Shown here one piece after another: positions 44,686-54,800 of a DNA stretch of 64,000 nt. Numbering within the stretch: the first letter of the stretch is position 1; the number at the start of each line of letters is the position of its first letter. A program made the translations under genes and the position numbers. Origin of the DNA: Candidatus Blautia excrementipullorum. GTDB lineage: Bacteria > Bacillota > Clostridia > Lachnospirales > Lachnospiraceae. The notes beneath the pieces were generated by a model. That model had not been told where the DNA came from. It was given only the letters and a program-made list of their open reading frames with translations, and did not search any database. The stretch is taken from NCBI GenBank assembly GCA_019118645.1, contig DWYN01000087.1, positions 1 through 64,000 on the forward strand. Reading direction: 5' to 3'.

Positions 44686-44841
44686 ATGATGTATCTGGGA
44701 GCGCATGTGGATGTCAATTCGGATGAATTGTCCGGCATATTCTATAATGAGAAAGATGCAGCAGAAAATCTTTCGCGAAATGTGGGAATTTATATGAACA
44801 GCGGACATGATCTGTCAGAACAGATGTTATCCGGGCATTGA
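44686..44841 (+). CDS. Possible 51-residue leader ORF before greA
   Basis: ATG at 44686 opens MMYLGAHVDVNSDELSG..., ending at TGA 44839-44841, 16 bp before the greA ATG. It is downstream of a perfect promoter, so it is transcribed. There is no good ribosome binding site. It could be a small protein, a leader peptide or a decayed gene. It was absent from the track because of its size. Confidence 0.3.
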   Translation: MMYLGAHVDVNSDELSGIFYNEKDAAENLSRNVGIYMNSGHDLSEQMLSGH

Positions 44842-44857
44842 AAGGGAGTAAGGTATT

Positions 44858-45340
44858 ATGGAAGAAAAGAAGAACTTGATGACGTATGCAGGTCTTAAGA
44901 AGTTAGAGGAAGAGCTGCATGATTTAAAGGTTGTAAAAAGAAAAGAAGTGGCGGAAAAGATCAAGGAGGCCAGAGAACAGGGCGACCTTTCTGAGAACGC
45001 CGAGTATGACGCTGCAAAAGATGAGCAGAGAGACATCGAAGCACGTATTGAAGAAATTGAAAAAATACTGAAGAATGCAGAAGTCGTAGTGGAAGACGAA
45101 GTGGATCTGGACAGAATCAGCGTAGGCTGCAAGGTGAAGGTCCATGACTACGAGTTTGAGGAAGATATGGAGCTGAAAATTGTGGGCTCCACAGAGGCCA
45201 ACAGTCTGGAAGGCAAGATTTCCAACGAATCTCCGGTAGGAAAGGCACTTATGGGCGCTCATACGGGAGACGTTGTGGAAGTGGAGATGCCTTCAGGGAT
45301 TATGAAGTATAAGGTACTGGAGATTCAGAGAAACATCTGA
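44858..45340 (+). CDS. greA: Transcription elongation factor GreA
   Basis: 160 residues, which is the normal GreA length. N-terminal coiled coil (EELHDLKVVKRKEVAEKIKEAREQGDLSENAEYDAAKDEQ) carries the acidic tip that inserts in the RNA polymerase secondary channel. The C-terminal globular part has the GxA-type ESPVGKALMGAHTGD motif. It rescues backtracked polymerase. AAAGGGAG is before the ATG. Confidence 0.96.
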   Translation: MEEKKNLMTYAGLKKLEEELHDLKVVKRKEVAEKIKEAREQGDLSENAEYDAAKDEQRDIEARIEEIEKILKNAEVVVEDEVDLDRISVGCKVKVHDYEFEEDMELKIVGSTEANSLEGKISNESPVGKALMGAHTGDVVEVEMPSGIMKYKVLEIQRNI

Positions 45341-45395
45341 AGCGGGAAGTATCAGGACTTATTCTGAAACAAAGAGAAAGACAGGAAAAAAGAGC

Positions 45396-45438
45396 AGCGT
45401 CGCCGCGCAGTCAGGGAATCCCTCTGCGCTTCGGCGCT
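45396..45438 (+). promoter_or_regulatory. Imperfect stem-loop in the lysS leader
   Basis: AGCGTCGCCGCGCAG pairs with CTGCGCTTCGGCGCT with a few mismatches, with an inner AGGG/CCCT. It lies about 40 bp before the lysS start. It has no U-tract and does not look like a T-box; its role is unknown. Confidence 0.35.
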
Positions 45439-45475
45439 GTATTCTGAGGATAAACAAATTTAAGGAGGCGCGAAA

Positions 45476-47422
45476 GTGGCAGAGCAGAAGAAGCAGGAAC
45501 AGGATCTCAATCAGATTCTGAAAGTACGCCGGGAGAAGCTTTCCGAGCTTCAGGCAAACGGGAAAGATCCCTTTCAAATCGTAAAATACGATGTTTCACA
45601 TCACAGCCAGGATATTAAAGACCATTTTGCGGAGCTGGAAAACCAGACCGTTACCGTAGCAGGACGTATGATGTCCAAGCGTGTAATGGGAAAAGCTTCT
45701 TTTTGTCATGTACAGGATCTGAAGGGAACCATTCAGTCCTATGTGGCAAGAGACAGTCTTGGGGACGAGGCTTACAAGGATTTTAAAAAACTGGATGTCG
45801 GCGATATTATCGGCATCAAAGGCCAGGTATTCAAAACAAAAACAGGAGAAATTTCCATCCATGCTTCTGAGATCACACTTCTGTCCAAGAGCCTTCAGGT
45901 GCTTCCGGAGAAATTCCATGGGCTGACGAATACGGACCTCCGCTACCGCCAGAGATATGTGGATCTGATCATGAATCCGGAAGTAAAAGACACCTTTGTG
46001 AAGCGTTCTAAGATTATCAGCGCTGTCCGCAGGTATCTGGACAGTCAGGGCTTCATGGAAGTGGAGACGCCGATGCTGGTATCCAATGCCGGCGGCGCGG
46101 CGGCGCGTCCTTTTGAAACTCATTTTAACGCGCTGAACGAGGATCTGAAGCTCCGCATTTCACTGGAGCTTTATCTGAAACGTCTGATCGTGGGCGGTCT
46201 GGAAAGAGTATACGAGATCGGACGCGTATTCCGGAATGAGGGACTGGATACCCGCCATAATCCGGAGTTTACCCTGATGGAGCTTTATCAGGCATATACA
46301 GATTATCACGGCATGATGGATCTGACGGAAAACCTGTACCGCTTTGTTGCCCAGGAGGTTCTCGGCACCACGAAGATTGTTTATAACGGTGTGGAAATGG
46401 ATCTGGGCAAACCCTTCGAGCGCATCACCATGGTGGACGCAGTGAAGAAATATGCCGGCGTAGATTGGAATGAAATCCATACCCTGGAGGAAGCCCGCGC
46501 AATTGCGAAAGAACATAATATTGAATTTGAGGAGCGCCATAAGAAAGGCGATATCCTGAATCTCTTCTTTGAGACATATGTGGAGGAGCACTTAATCCAG
46601 CCGACCTTCCTGATGGATCATCCGATTGAGATTTCTCCGCTGACCAAAAAGAAACCGGAGAACCCGGAATATGTAGAGCGCTTTGAGTTCTTCATGAACG
46701 GCTGGGAGATGGCAAACGCCTACTCTGAGCTGAATGATCCCATCGATCAGAGAGAGCGTTTCAAAGCCCAGGAGGAGCAGCTTGCGCAGGGCGATGAGGA
46801 AGCAAACACCACAGACGAAGATTTCCTGAACGCTCTTGAGGTAGGCATGCCGCCTACAGGAGGAATCGGCTTCGGCATTGACCGTATGGTTATGCTGCTG
46901 ACGAATTCCGCAGCCATACGCGACGTTCTGGCCTTTCCGACCATGAAAAGTCTGGGTGGATCCGATTCATCGAGGAAAGCCGGAAAAGCGGAAAACACAG
47001 TTTCCTCCGGTGCGGATGCGTCAGTCTCCGCTTCTTCCGTGAAGCTTGATCTTTCTAAGGTGAAGATCGAGCCGCTGTTTGAGGATTTTGTTGATTTTGA
47101 TACTTTCAGCAAGTCTGATTTCCGTGTAGTGAAAGTGAAAGAGTGCGAGGCGGTGCCGAAGAGCAAGAAGCTCCTGAAGTTCGTTCTGGATGACGGATCA
47201 GAAACAGACAGGGTGATCTTAAGCGGTATTCACGACTATTACGAACCGGAAGAACTGGTTGGCAAAACCTGCATTGCGATTACCAACCTGCCGCCCAGAA
47301 AGATGATGGGCATTGATTCCTGCGGTATGCTGATCAGCGCGGTATATGAGTATGACGGACATGAGGGACTGAACCTGCTGATGGTAGATGACGGTATTCC
47401 TGCGGGAGCAAAGCTGTACTAA
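45476..47422 (+). CDS. lysS: Lysyl-tRNA synthetase, class II, with tRNA-binding domain
   Basis: 648 residues from GTG with AAGGAGG. Residues 1 to about 500 are the class II LysRS: an OB-fold anticodon domain, then motif 2 ([15 protein letters not shown]) and motif 3 ([13 protein letters not shown]). A Ser/Ala-rich linker (about 500-540) leads to a C-terminal 110-residue Trbp111/EMAPII-type tRNA-binding domain ([32 protein letters not shown]). Such fusions are frequent in Lachnospiraceae as I remember them. It makes the enzyme longer than the 490-500 residue norm. Confidence 0.95.
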   Translation: MAEQKKQEQDLNQILKVRREKLSELQANGKDPFQIVKYDVSHHSQDIKDHFAELENQTVTVAGRMMSKRVMGKASFCHVQDLKGTIQSYVARDSLGDEAYKDFKKLDVGDIIGIKGQVFKTKTGEISIHASEITLLSKSLQVLPEKFHGLTNTDLRYRQRYVDLIMNPEVKDTFVKRSKIISAVRRYLDSQGFMEVETPMLVSNAGGAAARPFETHFNALNEDLKLRISLELYLKRLIVGGLERVYEIGRVFRNEGLDTRHNPEFTLMELYQAYTDYHGMMDLTENLYRFVAQEVLGTTKIVYNGVEMDLGKPFERITMVDAVKKYAGVDWNEIHTLEEARAIAKEHNIEFEERHKKGDILNLFFETYVEEHLIQPTFLMDHPIEISPLTKKKPENPEYVERFEFFMNGWEMANAYSELNDPIDQRERFKAQEEQLAQGDEEANTTDEDFLNALEVGMPPTGGIGFGIDRMVMLLTNSAAIRDVLAFPTMKSLGGSDSSRKAGKAENTVSSGADASVSASSVKLDLSKVKIEPLFEDFVDFDTFSKSDFRVVKVKECEAVPKSKKLLKFVLDDGSETDRVILSGIHDYYEPEELVGKTCIAITNLPPRKMMGIDSCGMLISAVYEYDGHEGLNLLMVDDGIPAGAKLY

Positions 47423-47477
47423 ATCTTTGCAAAAGACTCCGGAAAGCAGGCTTTTCGCTGTAGAGTACGACAAATAC

Positions 47478-47517
47478 GAGGACACTTTTCTAAAAGAAAT
47501 TTTAGAGAGGTGTCCTC
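47478..47517 (+). terminator. Terminator after lysS
   Basis: GAGGACAC pairs with GTGTCCTC, with CTAAAA/TTTTAG inside the loop, then TTTGTT. The rest of 47518-47690 has no recognisable gene. Confidence 0.7.
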
Positions 47518-47690
47518 TTTGTTATAATCAAGAAATTTTTACAGAGATAAAGGGGAACGGGAACCTACGATAAAAACTGTATATGGAGAGGTCCCATATT
47601 CCCGAAGAGTCTATCGAACCAATTAGACCAATCAAACCAAACTGGTTTGACGGAAGAATATATCGAGTTGCCGATCAGATTTTCCCTCTG

Positions 47691-48701
47691 CTATACGACA
47701 TACTTTTTCAGAAGCGGTATCTTCTGCATCACCCATGAGCCTGCCAGGGAGAAGAGAAAGGCTGCCGCCCAGAAAATCAGAATTCCTCCGTACCCAAAAT
47801 TCAGCGGTGTAATGCCGAGATATTTATAAAACAGATTTAAAAAAACAGGATGGATCAGATAAATCCCAAAGCACAGATTCCGATGGGAGGACATCCATGA
47901 CACATGAACACCGCTGTTGGCAGCAGTGAGAAAAAGGCAGACTGTCAGCAGGACAATCAGAGGGGAATCATAGGAAACCCGGAACAGCTTCAGGAAAGCC
48001 ATATCTGCAATCAGAAAACCCGCTGTCAGAAGAGCGGTCACGGAAGTCAGACGGGGACTGACTTTTCCGTATTTCAAAAAATAATATCCCAATATATAGT
48101 ACAGCAGGTAAATGCCGGAGAAAGGGTAGGTAAAACCCAGATCAAAATCAGTCAGCTGCTCAAAAAATGGAATAAGGCTGCTGAAAAGTCCTCCGAGGAT
48201 CAGCCCGTACTCCAGAAGCTTCCGCCCACTGCAGCGGATGATCATCCGCAGAAAGGGAGTGGCCAGATACAGTCCTGTCAGCTCATACAGATACCACATA
48301 TGAGCCCAGCTTTTGCCGGAAAGCGTGTTGAGAAAGCCCTTCCACAACAGAGCAGGAGAAAAACGCCCCTCTGTTACCGTCAGCTCCATAACGGCAAAAA
48401 CAGTCCCAAAAAGCAGCAGGGCAAGAAGAATCCTCCGAAGGTAGTGCGTAAATATTTTTCTCACAGAAATTTCTTTATCCGGATTCAGAAGAAGAGCGCC
48501 GGAAATCATAAGAAAAACAGGAACACCTGTGGTTGTAAGAGCTTTTACTGTATAATAAACCGCACGCTGGTTCGGAGTCATCTCAGCGGACAGAACTGCC
48601 GTAACACCGGAAACTACGTGGAGCATTACGACCATAGCGGCGGCGCTCCAGCGTAGAACATCCAGGAAAGCAGTGGAAGAGCTGTTCCTTTTCATAATCA
48701 T
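47691..48701 (-). CDS. Membrane acyltransferase (acyltransferase-3 family)
   Basis: 336 residues, about ten membrane spans, opening with FLDVLRWSAAAMVVMLHVVSG, which carries the catalytic His of the OafA/WecH-type family. These enzymes acetylate envelope polysaccharide or other exported glycans. The start is ATG at 48701 or 48695; GGGGG is just upstream. It is alone on the minus strand and no glycan cluster is nearby, so the acceptor is unknown. Confidence 0.87.
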   Translation of the reverse strand: MIMKRNSSSTAFLDVLRWSAAAMVVMLHVVSGVTAVLSAEMTPNQRAVYYTVKALTTTGVPVFLMISGALLLNPDKEISVRKIFTHYLRRILLALLLFGTVFAVMELTVTEGRFSPALLWKGFLNTLSGKSWAHMWYLYELTGLYLATPFLRMIIRCSGRKLLEYGLILGGLFSSLIPFFEQLTDFDLGFTYPFSGIYLLYYILGYYFLKYGKVSPRLTSVTALLTAGFLIADMAFLKLFRVSYDSPLIVLLTVCLFLTAANSGVHVSWMSSHRNLCFGIYLIHPVFLNLFYKYLGITPLNFGYGGILIFWAAAFLFSLAGSWVMQKIPLLKKYVV

Positions 48702-48864
48702 AATCCCCCAGTCTCATACAGATGAAAAACATTTTTGTTATCTGATATTCTAATATACTTATCTCTCAGCTACAAGAAAAAAGTTCCAAAGAACATATAT
48801 AAAATATTATATTAGAATAAACTGCGGCGGAATATTTTTTACAAGGCGCAGGAAAACAATCGGT

Positions 48865-48890
48865 TACAACAAAATATAAATTATGTTGTA
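48865..48890. promoter_or_regulatory. Operator TACAACA-N12-TGTTGTA, copy 1
   Basis: Exact 7-bp half-sites separated by 12 bp. The same design returns 230 bp further on. The region 48702-49381 is AT-rich and otherwise contains only a short ORF remnant. Confidence 0.55.
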
Positions 48891-49094
48891 CATATATCAT
48901 TATAATATCTTTCTCTGGACGAATGTCAAGAAAAATCATATAATATGTTCATTCTTCTTTTTTATATTTATCATTTAAAATCTGTAAATACTGATAAATT
49001 ACAGCGGTTCACACTGCTTGAGACAGGAGATTTATTTGTCAGGCATAAAATCCTGGACTTATTTCAAAAAATTTCATGAGGGAACGGAAAAAAA

Positions 49095-49120
49095 TACAAC
49101 ATAATTGATATTTTGTTGTA
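49095..49120. promoter_or_regulatory. Operator TACAACA-N12-TGTTGTA, copy 2
   Basis: Identical half-sites and spacing to copy 1, located 262 bp before the start of the FGGY kinase gene. The spacers differ in sequence, so the half-sites, not a duplicated block, are conserved. Confidence 0.6.
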
Positions 49121-49149
49121 TTTGAAAAATACGGACGGAAAATGGAGAA

Positions 49150-49299
49150 TTGTGTTATCTTCTTGAGAATAAAATTTCATATGAGGACTTTCCGGAGAAC
49201 GAGTGGATCGATATTTGCGAATACATTACCGGCAGGAAGGAAGACAGGGGAAAAGAGGCTTACTGCTGCCTGAAAGAATGGGCCGGCAGAGAACGATAG
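49150..49299 (+). pseudogene. Short coding-like remnant
   Basis: A 49-codon open frame (possible TTG start) reads YLLENKISYEDFPENEWIDICEYITG... and ends at TAG. The composition is coding-like but I recognise no family, and no ribosome site is seen. It may be the end of a lost gene. Confidence 0.25.
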
Positions 49300-49381
49300 T
49301 CTCCGCAATGTTCAAGAACAGCCGTCTGTGTTATACTTATGGTAAATAAAACATGAGTATACAATCAGGTTGGAGGAAAAT

Positions 49382-50680
49382 ATGAAATTACTGGGAATTG
49401 ACATTGGAACAACATCAATTAGCTTTACTGTAATGGAAAAGGAGAGCAAAACTCTGGTGAAGGCTTCCACTGTCGGCAATGAAAGCTTTATGAAAACAGG
49501 AAATTCCTGGGAAAAGATACAGAACGCAGCTGAGATAGAAAAAATAGTGAAAGAAACTGTTGAAAAGTTTTTTGCGGAATTCACGGATATAGTCTCTATT
49601 GGTCTTACCGGACAGATGCACGGAATTTTATATACGGACGGCCGGGGAAATTGTGCCAGCCCTCTTTATACCTGGCAGGACGGCCGGGGAAACCGTCCGG
49701 TCTTTGAAGGAAAATCTCTGACAGAGACAATATATGAAGAGACAGGTGTGCAAGTATACACAGGCTACGGATGGGTGACCCATCTTTACAATCAGAGAAA
49801 AAATCTTGTTCCAGAAACGGCGGCATCCTTCTGTACGATTGCAGATTACATAGGAATGAAGCTGACGGGACGAGAGCAGCCGCTGATACACAGCAGTATG
49901 GCAGCCAGCTTCGGTTTTTTTGATCTGGAAAGAAATCAATTCCGGCAGGATGCACTTGAACTTCTGGGGATAAACTGCGGCATTATGCCGGAAATATCAG
50001 ACAAAATTTCGGTACTGGGTGAGTTTGACGGCGTACCTGTTTACACGGCTATTGGCGACAACCAGGCAAGTGTTCTGGGGGCGACAGGCAGGGAGCCGGG
50101 AACGATTCTGGTGAATATGGGGACAGGAGGACAGATTTCTGTGATTTCAGACAGAAATATTGAGGTTCCCGGAATTGAAACAAGACCTTTTCTGGATGGA
50201 AATTACCTTTTGGTGGGGGCTTCCCTCTGCGGCGGAAGGGCATACGCGGTTCTTGAAAATTTTTTCCGCCAGTACGGAAAGGCCGCAGGGACAGGTGACC
50301 GCGCCCAGTATGATGTAATGGAAAAAATTCTGGAACAAGGTGAAACAGCAGATCCGCTGAAGGTACGGACAACATTTCAGGGAACCAGGACGGATCCTGA
50401 GCGGAGAGGAAGCATTGAAGGAATCAGTGAGAATAATTTTACCCCGGCTGCACTGATACAGGGAGTTCTGGACGGGATGGCACAGGAACTGTATGAAATG
50501 TACTGTGAAATAAGGAGCCAGGTGAGCCTGGACGTTTCCACTATGACGGCAGCCGGAAACGGAGTCAGAAAAAACCACTATCTGCAGAAGGCTTTTGAGA
50601 AGATTTTTGATAAAAAGCTTGTGCTTGCTCCCTACAAAGAAGAAGCTGCCTGTGGTGCGGCAATGAGCTGCTGCCGATAA
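49382..50680 (+). CDS. Sedoheptulokinase-like FGGY kinase
   Basis: 432 residues from ATG 49382 with TTGGAGG; the track start at 49370 is not needed. It has LLGIDIGTTSISFTV, GLTGQMHGILYTDGRG, a domain boundary GDNQASVLGATG, NMGTGGQISV and AACGAAMS near the end. These fit the sedoheptulokinase branch of FGGY kinases. The sugar cannot be assigned, since no epimerase, isomerase or transporter is adjacent. The upstream TACAACA sites may control it. Confidence 0.82.
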   Translation: MKLLGIDIGTTSISFTVMEKESKTLVKASTVGNESFMKTGNSWEKIQNAAEIEKIVKETVEKFFAEFTDIVSIGLTGQMHGILYTDGRGNCASPLYTWQDGRGNRPVFEGKSLTETIYEETGVQVYTGYGWVTHLYNQRKNLVPETAASFCTIADYIGMKLTGREQPLIHSSMAASFGFFDLERNQFRQDALELLGINCGIMPEISDKISVLGEFDGVPVYTAIGDNQASVLGATGREPGTILVNMGTGGQISVISDRNIEVPGIETRPFLDGNYLLVGASLCGGRAYAVLENFFRQYGKAAGTGDRAQYDVMEKILEQGETADPLKVRTTFQGTRTDPERRGSIEGISENNFTPAALIQGVLDGMAQELYEMYCEIRSQVSLDVSTMTAAGNGVRKNHYLQKAFEKIFDKKLVLAPYKEEAACGAAMSCCR

Positions 50681-50715
50681 AAAAGATTTTAGTTTAGAGT
50701 GAGGCGGAGATTCTT

Positions 50716-51870
50716 ATGAAATTTTTTCATTTATCAGACCTGCACATAGGTCTGAAGCTGATGAACCGTGATCTGAGGGAGGATCAGGAATATATTTTCC
50801 GGCAGATTACAGACATTGCTTCCCGGGAGCAGCCGGATGCGGTAGTGATCGCCGGGGATATTTATGACAAGGCCGTGCCTTCCGCCGAGGCTGTGGAGGT
50901 TTTCGACCGGTTTATAGCAGATCTTGCAGAAGCTTTGCCCCAGGCGGCGATTATGATGATCAGCGGAAATCACGACAGCGCGCCGAGGGTGAACTGTTTT
51001 CGGAATATTCTTTCCCGGCAGAATCTTTATATGGTGGGACAGCCCCCTCAGAGAGAGGACGAATATATAGAAAAGGTGACCCTTGAGGACAAATATGGAG
51101 CGGTGAATTTTTATCTGCTTCCTTTTGTGAAGCCCTCTATGGTGAAAATGGCGGTGGGAACAGACGAAAATGGGAACAATCTTTCCTATAATGACACCGT
51201 GCGCCGGCTGATAGAGCGGGAAGGGATAGACGAAACTCAGAGAAACGTCCTTGTCAGCCACCAGTTTTATCTTCCGTCCGGAAAGAAAGCGGAGGATGTG
51301 GAACGAATGGACTCCGAGATCCGGACGGTGGGAAATATTGACCAGGTGTCGGCGGATGTTCTGGAACTTTTCGACTACGGCGCTCTGGGGCACATACACA
51401 AGCCTATGAAGGTGGGACGAGACTGCTTCCGCTACTGCGGGACACCTCTGGCATGCTCTGTAAGCGAGGCAGGGCAGGAAAAGGGAATTCTCATGGTGGA
51501 GTTAAGCGGCAAAGGAAAGGAACCGGAGATTTCTGTACTTCCTCTGAACCCCCTCAGGAAGGTTCGGGTTATCTGCGGCAGCCTTCAGGAAGTGCTGGAG
51601 CAGACCTGTGAGGATTATGTGTCGGTGATTTTAACGGATAAGGCGGATCTGGATGTGATTGATATGCAGGACAGACTTCGCCATGCTTTTCCAAATCTTC
51701 TGGAGATCCGCCGGGAAAATCTGAGAAAAGCAGATTACAGCGGGGAGATGAGAGCGCAGGAGGAAATGCTGAATCCCTACGAGCTGTGCTGTTCTTTTCT
51801 GGCAGAGCTGGATGAGGAAGAAAAGGAGATTCTCCGCGATGTAATTCATACAGTTCAGGAGGTGAAGTAG
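50716..51870 (+). CDS. sbcD: Exonuclease subunit SbcD
   Basis: 384 residues, Mre11-like metallophosphoesterase: FHLSDLHIGL, VIAGDIYD, ISGNHD, VLVSHQ and LGHIHKP give the two-metal site. It is the nuclease partner of SbcC for hairpin and double-strand ends. Its stop is 1 bp before the sbcC ATG. Confidence 0.95.
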   Translation: MKFFHLSDLHIGLKLMNRDLREDQEYIFRQITDIASREQPDAVVIAGDIYDKAVPSAEAVEVFDRFIADLAEALPQAAIMMISGNHDSAPRVNCFRNILSRQNLYMVGQPPQREDEYIEKVTLEDKYGAVNFYLLPFVKPSMVKMAVGTDENGNNLSYNDTVRRLIEREGIDETQRNVLVSHQFYLPSGKKAEDVERMDSEIRTVGNIDQVSADVLELFDYGALGHIHKPMKVGRDCFRYCGTPLACSVSEAGQEKGILMVELSGKGKEPEISVLPLNPLRKVRVICGSLQEVLEQTCEDYVSVILTDKADLDVIDMQDRLRHAFPNLLEIRRENLRKADYSGEMRAQEEMLNPYELCCSFLAELDEEEKEILRDVIHTVQEVK

Positions 51871-51871
51871 G

Positions 51872-54800
51872 ATGCGGCCGCTGAAACTGACCATGCAGGC
51901 ATTTGGCTCCTATGGGGAAAAAACTACTATAGATTTTGAGATGCCGGATCAGAATCTTTTTCTGATTACAGGAGATACGGGAGCGGGAAAAACAACCATT
52001 TTTGACGCCATTGTTTTTGCGCTGTACGGGGAGGCAAGTTCTTCGGAAAATAAGAAGGAAGGAGTCGTGCTGCAGAGCCAGTATGCGGATTACGGCCGGG
52101 AACCCTTTGTGGAGCTCGTCTTTGCGGAAGGAACAGGAAAAGACAGGGATGTTTATACTGTCCGCCGTGTACCGCGGCATTTAAAACTGATTACAAGAGG
52201 CGCGGCAAAGGGAGTGGGTACCAGGGAAATCGCAGGAGCAGTGGCCTTAATTCTGCCGGACGGAACGGAATATCCCCAGAAGGAGGCGGATAAAAAGCTT
52301 CAGGAGATCGTAGGACTGACAAAGAACCAGTTTATGCAGGTGGCAATGATTGCCCAGGGAGAATTTATGGAGGTCCTCCGGGCAAAATCCGACGATAAAA
52401 AAGTGATTTTCCGGAAACTTTTTCATACAGATATATATCAGGATATTGTCAATGAGCTGGGAAATCGGAAACGGGAAAAAGAGAAAGAAATTGCCGTTTT
52501 GAAAACCCGGTGTCAGACGGAGACCGTCCGTGTGAAAATTCCGGAAGAGTATGAGAGAAAGCAGCAGATGTCAGAGCTGAAAAAAAGTATTCTGGACGGA
52601 GACTTTGCAGCTGCCGGAGAATTTATGGACGAACTGCAGCTGCTGACAGCTGCTGCCGGAGAAGACTATAAGAAAGCGGAAGAAGAATATAAAGACGCGG
52701 CCAGGGAAAGAGATAAAAAGAGAGATGAGCTGGCCGGAGCGGTGGATCTGCAAAAAATGTATCAGAATCTTGAAAGCGCGGAGGCAGAGCTGGAAATCCT
52801 GGACAGCCAGACAGAAGAGATCCGGAAAAAAGAAAATCTGGCGGAACAGCTTACAGGAGCTTTTGAAATTCAGAAGAAATTCCGCTGGCTGAAAGAAACA
52901 GAGGAAACCGCGGAGAAAACCCGTGAAGTCCTGAGAGAAAATCAGAAAAAACTTCCAGGTATTATAGAAAATGCAGACAGAGCAAAGCGGGAAGCAGAAA
53001 AGGCAAAGCTTGACTTTGAGCGGGAACAGGAAAAGTTCAGCAGAATGTCAGAAAGGGCAAATTCGGCTTTGGATCTGTTTGAAAAAATCAGCCGCGCGAA
53101 AAAAAGGACTGAATCGGGAGAGAAGAGCTTCCAAAAGGCCAGAGAAGAAGAAGAGACCTTAAAGCAGAAACAGAAAGAGCTGGAAGAACGGGAAAAGTTA
53201 TGGAAAGAACAGGAAGAAAAGCTTTCCAAAGCTGAGCAGAGGCTGCTTTTGTGGGAAGCGAAATACCGCGAATCAGAAGAAATCAAAAAGGAAATCAGAG
53301 CTCTGAAAGAGACTTTTAAAACCACAGAAGAATACAGAAAACAGGCGGAAAAATCTCAGGCAGGCTATGCTTCTGCCAGAGAGGAGTACAAACAGATCAG
53401 AGATTCCTATGAAAAGATGAGACAGACTTTTCTGGACGCTCAGGCGGGATTTCTGGCGAGAATCCTGGAGGAGGGGAAGCCCTGCCCTGTCTGCGGATCG
53501 CTGACCCATCCGTCTCCCTGCCAGTGGAAAGAGGAGTACGGGGATGTTTCTGAGGAGGGGCTGGAGGAACTGGAAAACCGGAAAGAAGAGCTTCGCCAGA
53601 ACCAGGAAAAGTTTGCGGCAGAAGCCAGGGCAAACCTTGATCTTGCGGAGGCAAAAACGGAAGACTGTCAGGAAAAATGGGATCATTTAAAGGAGAGAAT
53701 TACTGCGGCGGTTTCGGAAATTCCGGATGATTTTCGCTGGGAGCAGGCCGGAGAAACAGTGGAAACATGGGCGGTTTCTGTTCAGAAGGAGGGGGATCAG
53801 TGCAGGAAAGATGTGGACTTTCTGAATGAGATCCGCCTTTCCCTTAAAGGAGTGGAAGAAGAGAAGGGACAGCAGAAAGAAGCTCTTGCATTTGCAGAGG
53901 ATGCTGTAAGAAAAGCGGAAAAAGATCTTGCGGCTGCCCGGGCAGAACTTTCCAGTCTGTCCGGATCCACAGAGTTTTCCTCCCGGGAGGAAGCAAAGGA
54001 ACAGATGCGCCTGGCTGAGGCAGAAAGAGACAAGCGGAAAGCAGCAAGTGAAACTGCGGAAAAAGCTGCGGAAGTGTGGAAAATGAGGCGGCAGCAAACG
54101 GAGACTTTGATTGCCCGGTATATAGAGGAACTTCCTTCCATGGAACAAAAAATCAGTGAGAAAAGATCGGATTATCAGCGGGAAATGGAAAACAGAAAGC
54201 TGACGGAGTCTGGATGGAAGGTTCTTGCCCGGACTTATGAAGAAGAGTCTGCGGAATCATTGAGAAAGGAGATCAATGACTACCAAAGCCGAAAGGAAGC
54301 GGCCATTAAGCTGAGGGATTCCATGAAAAAAGCTGTTGGAAAAAGGAAGAAACCGGTTCTGGAAGAGCTGAAAAGGCAGGCAGAGGAGGCGGAAAACAGG
54401 CTGAAAATCTCTGAAAAAAACAGAAATGCCCGGCAATCTCTGAAGAAGGACAATCAGGAAGTATACGATGCGCTGGTGCCAAGAATGGAAGAGAGGCAGC
54501 AGACGCTGATGCAGCATGGAAAGCTGGACGCTCTTTACCGGATGACCTCCGGCAATGTCAGCGGTTCCAGGATGGATCTGGAAACTTATGTGCAGAGATA
54601 TTATCTGGAGAGGATTCTTCACGCTGCCAACCGCAGATTCCGGGAGATGTCCACAGGCCAGTTCGAGCTGCGGATGTACGATCTGAAAAAAGCCGGAGAG
54701 GGAAAAAACAGAGGACTGGATCTTATGGTTTATTCTACGGTTACAGGGAAAGAACGGGAGGTCCGCACTCTTTCCGGAGGAGAATCTTTCATGGCGGCTC

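Noticed and set aside
45341-45475. T-box or lysine riboswitch before lysS
   Set aside because: Only one imperfect hairpin is present, without T-box sequence or an antiterminator/terminator pair.
47904-48656. 250-residue plus-strand ORF
   Set aside because: Lies wholly antisense within the membrane acyltransferase gene, with Gln/Lys-rich non-family sequence.
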